Assembly: GCA_947598585.1 (NCBI GenBank)
Contig: CANQFK010000002.1
Span: 30,484 to 94,483, forward strand
DNA: 64,000 bases
Direction of reading: 5' to 3'
Source of the DNA: an uncultured Clostridia bacterium
GTDB lineage: Bacteria; Bacillota; Clostridia; Christensenellales; Pumilibacteraceae
The notes beneath the pieces were generated by a model. That model did no database searches, was not told the origin of the DNA, and worked only from the letters and a program-made list of their open reading frames with translations. The position numbers were made by a program, and so were the translations under genes. Shown here piece after piece: positions 52,529 through 61,361 of this stretch. Positions within the stretch are counted from its first letter, which is position 1; the number at the start of each line of letters is the position of its first letter.

Positions 52529-55500
52529 TCATTCGGTTTTGGTTTTTCGTTTGCGCGCGGTAGGCGCCGTTGCCGCGGCTTCTTTTTCGATGCGACTTTT
52601 TTTGGACGCGGTCGCGGGCTCGGTGCGATTCTTTTCGGCGGCGGCGATTATCTCCGCGACTACCGATTGAGGATTGAGCCACCAATCGCGGTTCCATATC
52701 CTCATTATGTTCCAGCCGCGCGACTCCAAAAACGCGGGTATATACACGTCGCGTTCGACGACGGTATCCGACGAAGCCACGGCGTCGTTTTCGGTCTGTA
52801 CGCCGACGAGATATCGCTCGGTTTCGGGATCGTAGACGGCGAGCGAGATCTTGGCTTTGGAATTTCCGAGATTTATTTCCGCATTGTAGCCCTGCTTTTC
52901 GAGACGATCCTTTATCTGCGCCTCGATAGGTTGGACAAGGGGGGAGGAAGGTTCGGTTTCCTTTCCCGACAAACTCTTTAAGATAAGGCGCGCCTCTTTC
53001 TTATTTCCGTCCGAAACGGCGCGGACATATTCGAGGTATTTTTTGAAAAGTTTCGGTCCTGCGTTCTTTGCCGTATCGATTTTAAGGTCCTCGGGTTCGA
53101 TGCTCGAAACGACGTATATCTTCTTTTTTGCACGCGTTATCGAAACGTTGAGGCGATTTTCGCCGCCCTCGACGCTGAGCGAACCGAAGTTGCTCACCAT
53201 TTTTCCGCTTTCGTTGTAAGCGTAGCCGATAGAGAAGATGATGATATCGCGCTCGTCACCCTGAACGTTTTCGATATTTTTTACGAAAATGCTGACGTCC
53301 TCTCCGTTTTCCTTGCGGGCGCGCTCCTTTATGACCGCGCTTCTGAAATTTTCGTCGCGGAAACATTCCCTGTCGATTATGTCCTCGATAGCGGTTTCCT
53401 GTTCGACGTTGAAGGCGATAATGCCTATTGTTTCGTTCTCTTTGCGCGTGCGGAAGATCTTTTTGAGAAGTTCGACCACCTTTTCGGCTTCGGCTTCGTT
53501 ATGGCGATCTATCCACTTGCCCTCCACCTTTATGCGGCGAATGGGTCTTATATTTTTGCCCTTTTCGGTATTGGGCGATATCTGCAATTCGCCCGAGTAG
53601 AACGCGTTGCTCGAAAAATCTATGAGCTCTTCGTAGCGACTGCGATAGTGATAGGTGAGGTTGCAGCTGTCGTAACGCGCGACCGCGAGGTCGAGCAAAC
53701 TTTCCACTTCGAGCGCAGCCTGAGTGGAGTAGTCGCTTTCGTCGGGATCTCCGCCCATATAACGCTTCATAAACAGGGCGGTGGGGCGAAGCTGCTTTGC
53801 GTCGCCCGCTACCACTATGCGCTTGCCGCGATAAACGGCGGGCAAAGTGTTTTCTATGAATATCTGCGACGCCTCGTCGAAGAGTATTATATCGAACAGA
53901 TTTTTCGTAAGCGGAAGTATGGTCGAAACGTTTTCGGGCGAAAGCAACCAGCATGGGAACAGTTTGAAGAGATAATCGCCGTATACTTCGCAAATTTTTC
54001 TGAGCGGCCAGAAGTTTTGTTTTTTGGATATCTGATACAAAAAGTCCTTGTTGTTCGACGACGACTCGAAGTGATCGAGATATTCGTTGTCGAACTTTTT
54101 CAGGGCAATGCGGCGCACTTCTTTCTCTTTGAGCGCATTGTATCGCAAAATATCCTTTCGCACCGAATCATATTCCGAAAGTTTTGCAAGTTGATCCTTG
54201 TACTTTTCTTCCAGCCCGAGTATTTCGTGATACACTCTTACAAGCACGATCTTGTCGATTATGGTGTTGTAGTTGTTTTCGGTCTGCGCGTTTGCGTATG
54301 CAAATTCGAGCACTATCTTCTGCGCGTCGGACAGACTGTCGAAAACGGTGAGGATATCGCGGTTTTCGACGTAGCTTTCGAGCGCCGACAGGACGTTTTT
54401 GAGGATCGATCGATTGCCGCTTATTATGTGGTCGGCAACGGTTATATAGTAGTCGGGCGTGAGCACCGACGTCAAAAATTCGTATGGTTTGAGATATTCG
54501 TCTATCGCCGCCTTGGTCGCCGCAAAACTTGCCTTCAATTCGTCCTCTATTTTAGAAGTATGGCTAAGCGTGAACGGCAGGAGCGGAATGAGCGCGTACG
54601 AGGCGTTTCGCGCCTTGTAAGCGTTGGGGTGACGCAATTTGGCTGTCATTTTGACAAGGGGAGAGTAGTCCTCGCTGTGGAATTCGCCCTGATATGCGAG
54701 GATCTGCCTTGCATAAGGATATTTGTTCTTGTCGAAGAGCGGAGCCTTTATGCCGATAAGTTCGTTGAGTTCCGTCTTGGCTTTGGCTATATCGTGTATC
54801 CCTAGATCCTTTTTCAGGTAAGCGATCGCAGGATTTTTCTTTTGGCGTTCTGCAAAGTCATAGTATATCTGAGCGGTCCCGTTGCTCTTTATCGTTATTA
54901 CGGCGTCGGAAAGTTCTTTGTAGCGCAATTTCATGAGCATGTTGTCGCCGAGCATCTGCTTGTATATCGAATATTCGTAGCTGTTTTTGCCGAGCATATA
55001 AGAATTTGCGTACATTTCCGAAAGGCTGAGCCCGAATTCCGTCTTGGTGTTGAGCAGGGCGGACATATCTTCGAGCTGTTTGCGACGCTTGTTTATGGCT
55101 TCGTCGAGGCTTTCAATGTCTTTAAGGTTGGCTTCCACTCTGACCGTGGCTTTATGTCGGTCGAAGCAACGTTCGTAAAAGGCGCGCTTGTCCTTTTCGG
55201 CGTCGTTTATGTACATGGCTTTTACGTTAAAATCGCCCAAGCGGTTGAATACGACGTCGAGCGCCGCCTTCTTTTGCGAAACGACCAGCACGCGTTTGTT
55301 GCGCAGCACCGCGTCCGAAATTATATTGACTATGGTCTGCGATTTACCTGTGCCCGGCGGGCCGTAAACTACCATGTTGCCCTTTTCGGAGATCTGTTTT
55401 ATCACACGGCTCTGAGCGTAGTCCGCATAGTTGGAGGGATATATAGTAGACGCTTTGACGTTGTCGCGTTTTTTGTTTTTCTGAGGCTTTTGAGGCTTGA

Positions 55501-56377
55501 CGTTAAGCAATTGATCGACCGCCTCGTTGGTCAGTTTTTTCTTTTCGAGAACGGCATAGTCGGAATACACCGAATTTGCCATGGAATATCTGCCCAAAAC
55601 GCATAGGCTGTTCACCGTCGGATCGCCCGCGGGTTCGGCTTTGTCGTAAGAAAATACCTGCGACATCTTTTTGTATGCGAAATTTATCCTGAACGTTTTG
55701 AGATAATCTATCACCGACTGCACGCCGCCTTTAAGCGGTTCCTTGGCTGTCGAGGCGTATTCCGTTTCTATCTCATCGAGGCGCAATCGCTTTACGTTGG
55801 CATAGGCGTAAATGAGCGCCTTGTTCAAAAGCACGTTCTGATCGGTTTTCTTTGTTATGACGACGGTATATTCGTCCGCTATCTCTATCTTTACGGGAAA
55901 GAGCAGTAGGGGCGCCTTTATCATGAGATCCTTTACGGCGCCGGTGACAAAAGGATAGCCTACGAACAATTCGTATCTGCCCGTTTCTTTTTCGATCTCG
56001 TCTATCTCTCTTTCGATGGCGCGCAGCGACTGCGTTTCTTTCAAAAGCGCCTTTTTTATCTCGTCGCGGTGCAATCTGTCCCGACGCTGTTTGAGTTTTT
56101 TTGCGTCAACTTCGTCTATGGGCACGATATTGTCGCAACTGTCCGCTTTTGGCGTGGAAAACATAAGTTCGCCGCTCTCTTTCTCGATAATGGTAAAGCT
56201 GCGTATTTTGTCCGTAAAGAGGAACTCGGTAAATTCATTCCACAAATTCGGAACGCGCTCAAACAGTCGTCCCAGATCGTAGCCGCTTTTCCTGTTGAGA
56301 TTTTTGAGGCAAATACATCTGTTTCTGCCGCTTATTTCGATGAGCCTGTCTTTGTAATATGTATATATGGAATTCAT
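52529..56377 (-). CDS. DUF4011-type SF1 helicase with degenerate Vsr-like nuclease domain
   Basis: 1282 aa from ATG 56377. The N-terminus (YKDRLIEISGRNRCICLKNL) resembles DUF4011. Helicase motifs are Ia/Walker A VYGPPGTGKSQTIVNII (near 340), Walker B IILFDEASQIF, AGDAKQLRPTALF, YHYRSRYEELIDFSN, VQGDERDIIIFSIGY and NVSITRAKKKIYVV. The last 110 residues match the MTES_1575/Vsr-like fold (LESRGWNIMRIWNRDWW), but the usual acidic IDLAV and GIECDG positions read ISLAV and GVQTEN, suggesting a dead nuclease. Related proteins are anti-phage or restriction-linked. An in-frame ATG at 56389 lies on the predicted transcription start, so 56377 is preferred. Confidence 0.85.
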   Translation of the reverse strand: MNSIYTYYKDRLIEISGRNRCICLKNLNRKSGYDLGRLFERVPNLWNEFTEFLFTDKIRSFTIIEKESGELMFSTPKADSCDNIVPIDEVDAKKLKQRRDRLHRDEIKKALLKETQSLRAIEREIDEIEKETGRYELFVGYPFVTGAVKDLMIKAPLLLFPVKIEIADEYTVVITKKTDQNVLLNKALIYAYANVKRLRLDEIETEYASTAKEPLKGGVQSVIDYLKTFRINFAYKKMSQVFSYDKAEPAGDPTVNSLCVLGRYSMANSVYSDYAVLEKKKLTNEAVDQLLNVKPQKPQKNKKRDNVKASTIYPSNYADYAQSRVIKQISEKGNMVVYGPPGTGKSQTIVNIISDAVLRNKRVLVVSQKKAALDVVFNRLGDFNVKAMYINDAEKDKRAFYERCFDRHKATVRVEANLKDIESLDEAINKRRKQLEDMSALLNTKTEFGLSLSEMYANSYMLGKNSYEYSIYKQMLGDNMLMKLRYKELSDAVITIKSNGTAQIYYDFAERQKKNPAIAYLKKDLGIHDIAKAKTELNELIGIKAPLFDKNKYPYARQILAYQGEFHSEDYSPLVKMTAKLRHPNAYKARNASYALIPLLPFTLSHTSKIEDELKASFAATKAAIDEYLKPYEFLTSVLTPDYYITVADHIISGNRSILKNVLSALESYVENRDILTVFDSLSDAQKIVLEFAYANAQTENNYNTIIDKIVLVRVYHEILGLEEKYKDQLAKLSEYDSVRKDILRYNALKEKEVRRIALKKFDNEYLDHFESSSNNKDFLYQISKKQNFWPLRKICEVYGDYLFKLFPCWLLSPENVSTILPLTKNLFDIILFDEASQIFIENTLPAVYRGKRIVVAGDAKQLRPTALFMKRYMGGDPDESDYSTQAALEVESLLDLAVARYDSCNLTYHYRSRYEELIDFSSNAFYSGELQISPNTEKGKNIRPIRRIKVEGKWIDRHNEAEAEKVVELLKKIFRTRKENETIGIIAFNVEQETAIEDIIDRECFRDENFRSAVIKERARKENGEDVSIFVKNIENVQGDERDIIIFSIGYAYNESGKMVSNFGSLSVEGGENRLNVSITRAKKKIYVVSSIEPEDLKIDTAKNAGPKLFKKYLEYVRAVSDGNKKEARLILKSLSGKETEPSSPLVQPIEAQIKDRLEKQGYNAEINLGNSKAKISLAVYDPETERYLVGVQTENDAVASSDTVVERDVYIPAFLESRGWNIMRIWNRDWWLNPQSVVAEIIAAAEKNRTEPATASKKSRIEKEAAATAPTARKRKTKTE

Positions 56378-56394
56378 TGTATCACCCATATAAT

Positions 56395-56423
56395 ATTCTA
56401 TAAAAACGAAAGCGATTTGTCAA
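56395..56423 (-). promoter_or_regulatory. SigA promoter of the helicase gene
   Basis: On the minus strand, TTGACA (56418-56423) and TAGAAT (56395-56400) have a 17-bp spacer. Confidence 0.65.
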
Positions 56424-56487
56424 TAATTTAGGCTTCGAAAAATCGGTTTTATATGCGGATAATTTTTTTGCGATCCGCTCGCAAAAC

Positions 56488-56522
56488 GAAAAAAGGATCG
56501 ACAATATTATATCGGTCCTTTT
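56488..56522 (-). terminator. Intrinsic terminator after yabQ
   Basis: An 11-bp stem with one mismatch (56491-56501 with 56512-56522) is followed on the minus strand by a T-run, separating yabQ from the helicase promoter. Confidence 0.7.
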
Positions 56523-56545
56523 GCATTGGTCTTAATGTTTGCGTT

Positions 56546-56800
56546 TCAGACGAAAATAGCCGTTATTGCAAATCCCAGCAAAGCCGCGATGAGCATATAA
56601 GGCATGGTGATCCCGTTGTTGAAGATAAAAATAACGCACATTAAAGCGGCAACGGTCGCCGCTCCCCACAAAAAATCGAAAAGAAAAGTGACGGCTTTCA
56701 GTTTTATGCGCCTTTCCGCCAACGTGAGCCCGATAAAGCAAAACCTGCTTATGCTGCCTATAAAAAAGCAAAAGGCGCACAAAAGTAAACTGAGGATCAT
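56546..56800 (-). CDS. yabQ: YabQ-like sporulation membrane protein
   Basis: 84 aa with about three membrane segments (residues 1-24, 38-60 and 66-84). FDFLWGAATVAALM matches the conserved D-x-x-(F/W)W helix of YabQ, which is needed for spore cortex formation. The protein is shorter than Bacillus YabQ but similar to clostridial forms. ATG 56800 overlaps the yabP stop by 4 bp, and the yabP-yabQ pairing supports the call. Confidence 0.72.
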   Translation of the reverse strand: MILSLLLCAFCFFIGSISRFCFIGLTLAERRIKLKAVTFLFDFLWGAATVAALMCVIFIFNNGITMPYMLIAALLGFAITAIFV

Positions 56801-57060
56801 TTGAACAACCTCTTTAAAAGCGGCACTTTGGGCGCGGAATATCCGACGCCGTCTATCTCTCCGTCGAAACAAAACGTCCCGTCGTCCACATCGAATTTGC
56901 TTATTTTGAGTTTTTTGCCGCGGATCTCCATTTCGCCGCACGACGAAACGACGATAATACGTTCTTCCGAGGACGAAATGACCTTTTCGATCCCGCTCAT
57001 ATTGCATGACGTTCGGTTGTCCACCGAGAAAGAATGAGGCTTTTTAACTTCTTTTTCCAT
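56797..57060 (-). CDS. yabP: YabP/YqfC family sporulation protein
   Basis: 87 aa. HSFSVDNRTSCNMSGIEKV, then GEMEIRGKKLKISKFDVDDG and GEIDGVGY match the YabP/YqfC beta-rich fold. YabP is made in the mother cell for spore cortex and coat assembly. AAGGAG precedes the start 18 bp after dapB, suggesting co-transcription with the lysine/diaminopimelate operon. Confidence 0.82.
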   Translation of the reverse strand: MEKEVKKPHSFSVDNRTSCNMSGIEKVISSSEERIIVVSSCGEMEIRGKKLKISKFDVDDGTFCFDGEIDGVGYSAPKVPLLKRLFK

Positions 57061-57078
57061 AAAATATCTCCTTAAAAA

Positions 57079-57741
57079 TCATCGTTCCGAATGAAAAAGC
57101 GACGGGTGCTTTTCGGAACAGAGAAAATCGTCGAAGGAATACAGTCCGTACGGCTGGTTTATGAGCCACCTTGCCGCCTTTATCGCTCCGTCCGCGAACA
57201 GTCGCCTGTCGAGCGCGGTGTGGGTGAGAGAGATCGTTTCGTTTCCCAGCCCGAATATGACTTTGTGTTCGCCGACCACGTTGCCCAGCCTGAGCGAATG
57301 TATTTCGCTTGCGCCCGAAGCGGCTTTGAGCATGAGTGCGGTGCCCGACGGCGAATCTTTCTTTTGGGTATGGTGCGTTTCGACTATCTCGCATTTTCCT
57401 ATCCCTTTAAGCGATCCGCAGATTTTGAGCATAAGATTTATGCCTATGCTCATGTTGCCCGATCTCAGAACGGCATGATGTTTTGCGCATTCGGTTATGA
57501 GCCCGATGTCCTCTTCGGATTGACCCGTGGTCGCTATAACGAGAGGACAGTTGAGTTTGTCCGCGAGCGCGGTCACGCTTTTGGTCGCCGCCGCGGAGGA
57601 AAAATCTATTATCACGTCGGACGGTGCTTCGTCTATCCGTGTCGAATCGGCGCAACCCGATAAAGTGAAGTCGTCGGGCAGCGAATGGGCGAGTATTTGT
57701 CCCATTTTGCCCGAAATGCCGAATATAAAAACTTTTATCAT
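57079..57741 (-). CDS. dapB: 4-hydroxy-tetrahydrodipicolinate reductase
   Basis: 220 aa, short for the family (about 240-270). The NAD(P) loop VFIFGISGKMGQIL, IDFSSAAATKSV, ATTGQSEEDIGLI, SGNMSIGINLML and the catalytic ETHHTQKKDSPSGTAL are present. It makes tetrahydrodipicolinate for lysine and diaminopimelate, the latter also giving spore dipicolinate. It overlaps dapA by 4 bp. Confidence 0.94.
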   Translation of the reverse strand: MIKVFIFGISGKMGQILAHSLPDDFTLSGCADSTRIDEAPSDVIIDFSSAAATKSVTALADKLNCPLVIATTGQSEEDIGLITECAKHHAVLRSGNMSIGINLMLKICGSLKGIGKCEIVETHHTQKKDSPSGTALMLKAASGASEIHSLRLGNVVGEHKVIFGLGNETISLTHTALDRRLFADGAIKAARWLINQPYGLYSFDDFLCSEKHPSLFHSER

Positions 57742-58601
57742 ATCAAATCAAGCTCCTTCATGGCGCGTTTTAACGCAATAAGGCTTTGTTCGCCGATCTC
57801 GGTCATGGGCAGGCGGGGCTTTCCCGTATCTATGCCGAGCAAATTCAGTGCCGCCCTTACGGGAATGGGATTGACTTCCGAAAACAGAGCGTCTATAAGG
57901 GGCAATAACTTCAATTGCATAGCGCCCGCTCGAAGCAGATCGCCGCTTTCGGCAAGATCGGTCATGCGCGAAACGAGGCTTGGCGCGACGTTCGCCGCCA
58001 CCGATATCACGCCCTTTGCGCCCATGCTCATGGCGGGCACCGTAAGCGCGTCGTCGCCGCAAAAGACGTCCGTTTGGATACGCAGGCACCGCTCTATCTG
58101 CACCATGTTGCCGCTCGCTTCCTTTATGCCCGCAATGTTCTTTATTTCCGCTATTTTTTCCATTGTTTCGGGCAAGAGGTTGAACCCCGTTCTTCCCGGA
58201 ACATTGTACACTATAATGGGTAAGCCCACCTTGCCCGCGATATAACGGTAATGCTCCACGGCGCCCTGTTGAGTGCATTTGTTGTAAAAGGGAGTGACTA
58301 TGAGCAATGCGTTCGCGCCCCACTTTTCGGCGTCCGCGCACAGCTGAGCGACCGCTTGGGTATTGTTGCCGCCCGCTCCGACTATGAGCGGGAGAGGAGA
58401 GGCCCTATGTACGAATTTTACAAAACTTTCCTTTTGGTAAGGAGTAAGCGTGCTCGCTTCGCCCGTCGTGCCCAGCGCGATAAGCGCCTTTGCGCCTCCG
58501 TCCGCAACACGGCTTATGAGTTTTTCCGTTTCCGAAAACAAAATGCCGTTTTCTCCGCACGGAGTGACGAGAGCCACTCCCGTTCCCGTAAATACAGACA
58601 T
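57738..58601 (-). CDS. dapA: 4-hydroxy-tetrahydrodipicolinate synthase
   Basis: 287 aa. TGVALVTPCGENG, ALGTTGEASTL, AGGNNTQAVAQL, VYNVPGRTGFNLLPE and the Schiff-base Lys in AGIKEASGNMVQI are all present. It condenses pyruvate with aspartate semialdehyde. It lies 10 bp after asd in an asd-dapA-dapB operon. Confidence 0.96.
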   Translation of the reverse strand: MSVFTGTGVALVTPCGENGILFSETEKLISRVADGGAKALIALGTTGEASTLTPYQKESFVKFVHRASPLPLIVGAGGNNTQAVAQLCADAEKWGANALLIVTPFYNKCTQQGAVEHYRYIAGKVGLPIIVYNVPGRTGFNLLPETMEKIAEIKNIAGIKEASGNMVQIERCLRIQTDVFCGDDALTVPAMSMGAKGVISVAANVAPSLVSRMTDLAESGDLLRAGAMQLKLLPLIDALFSEVNPIPVRAALNLLGIDTGKPRLPMTEIGEQSLIALKRAMKELDLI

Positions 58602-58611
58602 AAAAAACCTC

Positions 58612-59559
58612 CTATATCAACAATTCGGCTATTTGCACCGCATTGGCGGCAGCGCCCTTTCGCAAGTTGTCCGCCACCACCCAAAAGCAAAAAGTGTTCT
58701 CTTCGCTTTCGTCCCGCCTAAGTCTGCCCACAAACACTCCGTCGCGACCCACCGCGTCGAGAGGAGTGGGCGAATCCATAAGGGTAACGGACGGTGCGGA
58801 CGAAAGACATTCGCTTATCTGCGATAACTTGGCTTTTTTTATAAGGCGAATGTTTACCGTTGCGCCATGGCAATTGCTTATGGGAACGCGCACACAGGTC
58901 GCGTTTACGCTTATGGACGGCGAAAGTATTTTGTGCGTTTCGTTTACGATCTTCATTTCTTCGACCGTGTAGCCGTTCGTTTGATAACTGTCTATCTTCG
59001 GTATGAGATTGTTCTTTATGGGCACGTCGAACACCTTGTTTTCTCCGCTGTACAGATCGTTAAGAGCCGCCGCGCCAGCGCCGCTTACCGATTGATAGGT
59101 GCTTACCACCATTCTGCCAACGCCGAAACTGCGATAAATGGGCGCGACCGCCGTAAGGATCTGCGCTGTCGTACAGTTAGGATTGGCGATGACGCCGTTA
59201 TGCAGCAAAACGGCGGACGAATTTACTTCGGGAATGATGAGCGGCACGTTGTCGTCCATTCTCCATGCGGAGGAATTGTCTATCACCGTCGCGCCCATGG
59301 TGGAAAAGACGCGCGCGTATTTTATGCTCACTTCGCTGTCCACCGCAAAAAGCGCGATATCGCACGGATGACTGTATATATTGGGACGATTTAGTTCCAG
59401 CACCGTCTTTTCGCCGAAAGGCGTGTCGATGTTGCAACCCTTATTCGCATATAAGATGAGATCGGATAGGGGAAAGTTGCGCTCTTTCAGCACCGTGAGC
59501 ATGGTTTTGCCCACCAATCCCGTCGCGCCGACGACCGCGACTGTCGATTTTTTATTCAT
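58612..59559 (-). CDS. asd: Aspartate-semialdehyde dehydrogenase
   Basis: 315 aa. VAVVGATGLVGKTMLTVL, DNSSAWRMDDNVPLIIPEVN, the catalytic Cys in VIANPNCTTAQILTAV, STYQSVSGAG and the conserved CVRVPISNCHG are present. It supplies aspartate semialdehyde for diaminopimelate, lysine, threonine and methionine. GGAGG precedes the start. No lysine riboswitch is visible upstream. Confidence 0.96.
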   Translation of the reverse strand: MNKKSTVAVVGATGLVGKTMLTVLKERNFPLSDLILYANKGCNIDTPFGEKTVLELNRPNIYSHPCDIALFAVDSEVSIKYARVFSTMGATVIDNSSAWRMDDNVPLIIPEVNSSAVLLHNGVIANPNCTTAQILTAVAPIYRSFGVGRMVVSTYQSVSGAGAAALNDLYSGENKVFDVPIKNNLIPKIDSYQTNGYTVEEMKIVNETHKILSPSISVNATCVRVPISNCHGATVNIRLIKKAKLSQISECLSSAPSVTLMDSPTPLDAVGRDGVFVGRLRRDESEENTFCFWVVADNLRKGAAANAVQIAELLI

Positions 59560-59593
59560 GTTGCTCCTCCGTCAAACAAGTTGTGTAATTTAA

Positions 59594-59623
59594 ATTATGT
59601 ATAAAATCGCTATAAAAGAACAA
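59594..59623 (-). promoter_or_regulatory. Promoter candidate of the asd-dapA-dapB operon
   Basis: On the minus strand, TTGTTC (59618-59623) and CATAAT (59594-59599) have an 18-bp spacer. Confidence 0.5.
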
Positions 59624-59672
59624 AAGAGCGAAATGTCGCAGGTATAAATTTCGATTTTTCATAGCAAAATAA

Positions 59673-59701
59673 TTGAGTTTTTTTATGAAATGCGGTATAA
59701 T
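59673..59701 (+). promoter_or_regulatory. SigA promoter of the membrane protein/methyltransferase/TPR operon
   Basis: TTGAGT (59673-59678), a 17-bp spacer and TATAAT (59696-59701). Confidence 0.72.
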
Positions 59702-59744
59702 GTTATGCGGATAGTTTTATCCGTATCATTGAGGTATTTATTTT

Positions 59745-60686
59745 ATGGCAAAGAATCTGGTAGATAAACTTTATGTGGACGAGTACAATCACGAATATCT
59801 TTTGAAAAATTATCAGGAGGGCGGCAGATTCAAACTGTTCAGCAACGTCTTTTTCGGTAAGATCGGCGCTATGAGCAAGGCGAATTGGATGATGCTGTTG
59901 TTCTGCATACCCGCGTTCGTGGCAATATTCTATGCGGCGTACAGGGCTTTGGATATCGAATCCTCCGTGCCGTTTTCGTCAAACTACGGGCTCGGATATC
60001 CCGTCGTCACCGATTTGGAGGAAATTTATCGCAATCTCACCTTCAAAAACAATATGCTCAGAGCGCTACTGCTCATTCCGGGCATTATAGTCGGCTTTTT
60101 GGGACTTGCGGGCGCGTTCAATGTCATAAAGTACGAATGCCTCGGCTTCAACGTAAAGATAATCAAGACGTTCTTCAAGGGAATAAAGAACAATTTTATC
60201 ACTTTTCTGTGGCTCGGACTTGTCAACGCGTTGATATTCTTTCAGTTGATAGCCTCGATAGAGCATTACGGCAATTTCGATATGGCGCTCGGCTGGCAGA
60301 TAGTCACCATAACGCTCAGTTGTATCCTCATGGCTTTTTCTGCGATAATTTCGCTGTACGTCATGACTCAGGCGGCGTTATACGATATGCCTCTTCTCAA
60401 AATGTTGAAAAACGCCTTTTTGTTCGCGACGTCTTTCTTGCTCCAAAGTATTCTTATCTTTATCATATCTCTTGTGCCCGTGGGCTTGCTTTTCCTTATG
60501 AACGTGTCATATTTCTTGCAGCTTGTCGTGATAATGATATGCGCGATGCTCGGATTTTCCTATATCATATGCATATGGACTATCTATACGCACTATGTGT
60601 TCAACGTGGCTTTCGGCGCCGTGTTGGAGAGCAGGAACGCAAAGGGCAAAAAGAAAAATAAGCATAGGGCGGCAAAGGCGCAATAG
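59745..60686 (+). CDS. Six-helix membrane protein, DUF624-like
   Basis: 313 aa. A soluble N-terminus of about 45 residues is followed by six hydrophobic segments (near residues 48-68, 103-125, 150-172, 185-212, 228-252 and 258-285) and a Lys-rich tail. The layout resembles DUF624/YesL-type proteins, but I see no decisive motif. It is the first gene of a tightly packed run and is followed directly (no gap) by a methyltransferase. Confidence 0.6.
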   Translation: MAKNLVDKLYVDEYNHEYLLKNYQEGGRFKLFSNVFFGKIGAMSKANWMMLLFCIPAFVAIFYAAYRALDIESSVPFSSNYGLGYPVVTDLEEIYRNLTFKNNMLRALLLIPGIIVGFLGLAGAFNVIKYECLGFNVKIIKTFFKGIKNNFITFLWLGLVNALIFFQLIASIEHYGNFDMALGWQIVTITLSCILMAFSAIISLYVMTQAALYDMPLLKMLKNAFLFATSFLLQSILIFIISLVPVGLLFLMNVSYFLQLVVIMICAMLGFSYIICIWTIYTHYVFNVAFGAVLESRNAKGKKKNKHRAAKAQ

Positions 60687-61361
60687 ATGTACGAAGTTCT
60701 TGCAAAATATTACGACCTGTTTTCCGAAAAGGAAACCTGGATAGATTTTGCGGTGCGGGCGGTAAAAGGTAAATACAGAGGCGCCGACGTGGGCTGCGGC
60801 AGCGGAAACGTCGCGCTGAAACTGAGCGAAGAGCATGACGTAGTGGCGATCGATCCGTCGCCCCAAATGCTTGCCGTCGCGTCGCAAAAGTTTATCGGAG
60901 CGGGCAAACGTATCCCCACCGTGTTGCAAAAAGCCGAAGGATTGAAATTGAATTTCAAGGCGGATTTCATAACCGCAATGTGCGACGTGGTGAACTATAT
61001 AAAAACCCCCGAAAAGTTTTTCGCGGCGGCGTACGACAATCTCGCGGCGGGCGGAATGCTCGTATTTGACATAAGCAGCGAAACAAAATTCAAGACTGTC
61101 ATCGGAAACAACGTCTTTACGGATACGAGAGAGGGGATAACTTATATATGGGAGAATTTCCCCGGGAATGACCATGTCGATATGACGGTCACGTTTTTTA
61201 TTCCCAACGGCGACGGCACATATTCAAAGGCGGTGGACGTCCAAAGGCAATATATCCACACCGCGGCAAAAATAACGGCGGATCTCGTTCGATGCGGCTT
61301 CAAGGTAAAAGCGCGCGACAAAAAAGACAGGATATATTTCATCGCCGAAAAAGAGGCGTAA
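60687..61361 (+). CDS. Class I SAM-dependent methyltransferase
   Basis: 224 aa. YEVLAKYYDLFS opens a typical small-molecule methyltransferase. SAM motif I is GADVGCGSGNVALKL (near residue 33), motif II VVAIDPSPQML, and ITAMCDVVNYI follows motif III. The substrate is not apparent. The start directly abuts the preceding stop, and the next gene abuts its own stop. Confidence 0.88.
   Translation: MYEVLAKYYDLFSEKETWIDFAVRAVKGKYRGADVGCGSGNVALKLSEEHDVVAIDPSPQMLAVASQKFIGAGKRIPTVLQKAEGLKLNFKADFITAMCDVVNYIKTPEKFFAAAYDNLAAGGMLVFDISSETKFKTVIGNNVFTDTREGITYIWENFPGNDHVDMTVTFFIPNGDGTYSKAVDVQRQYIHTAAKITADLVRCGFKVKARDKKDRIYFIAEKEA

Noticed and set aside
53501..54805. Open frame of 434 codons on the plus strand
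   Set aside because: Antisense to the helicase gene. Its translation is aromatic/Arg-rich without motifs.
59560..59744. Lysine riboswitch upstream of asd
   Set aside because: The asd leader is too short and shows none of the conserved lysine-element blocks.
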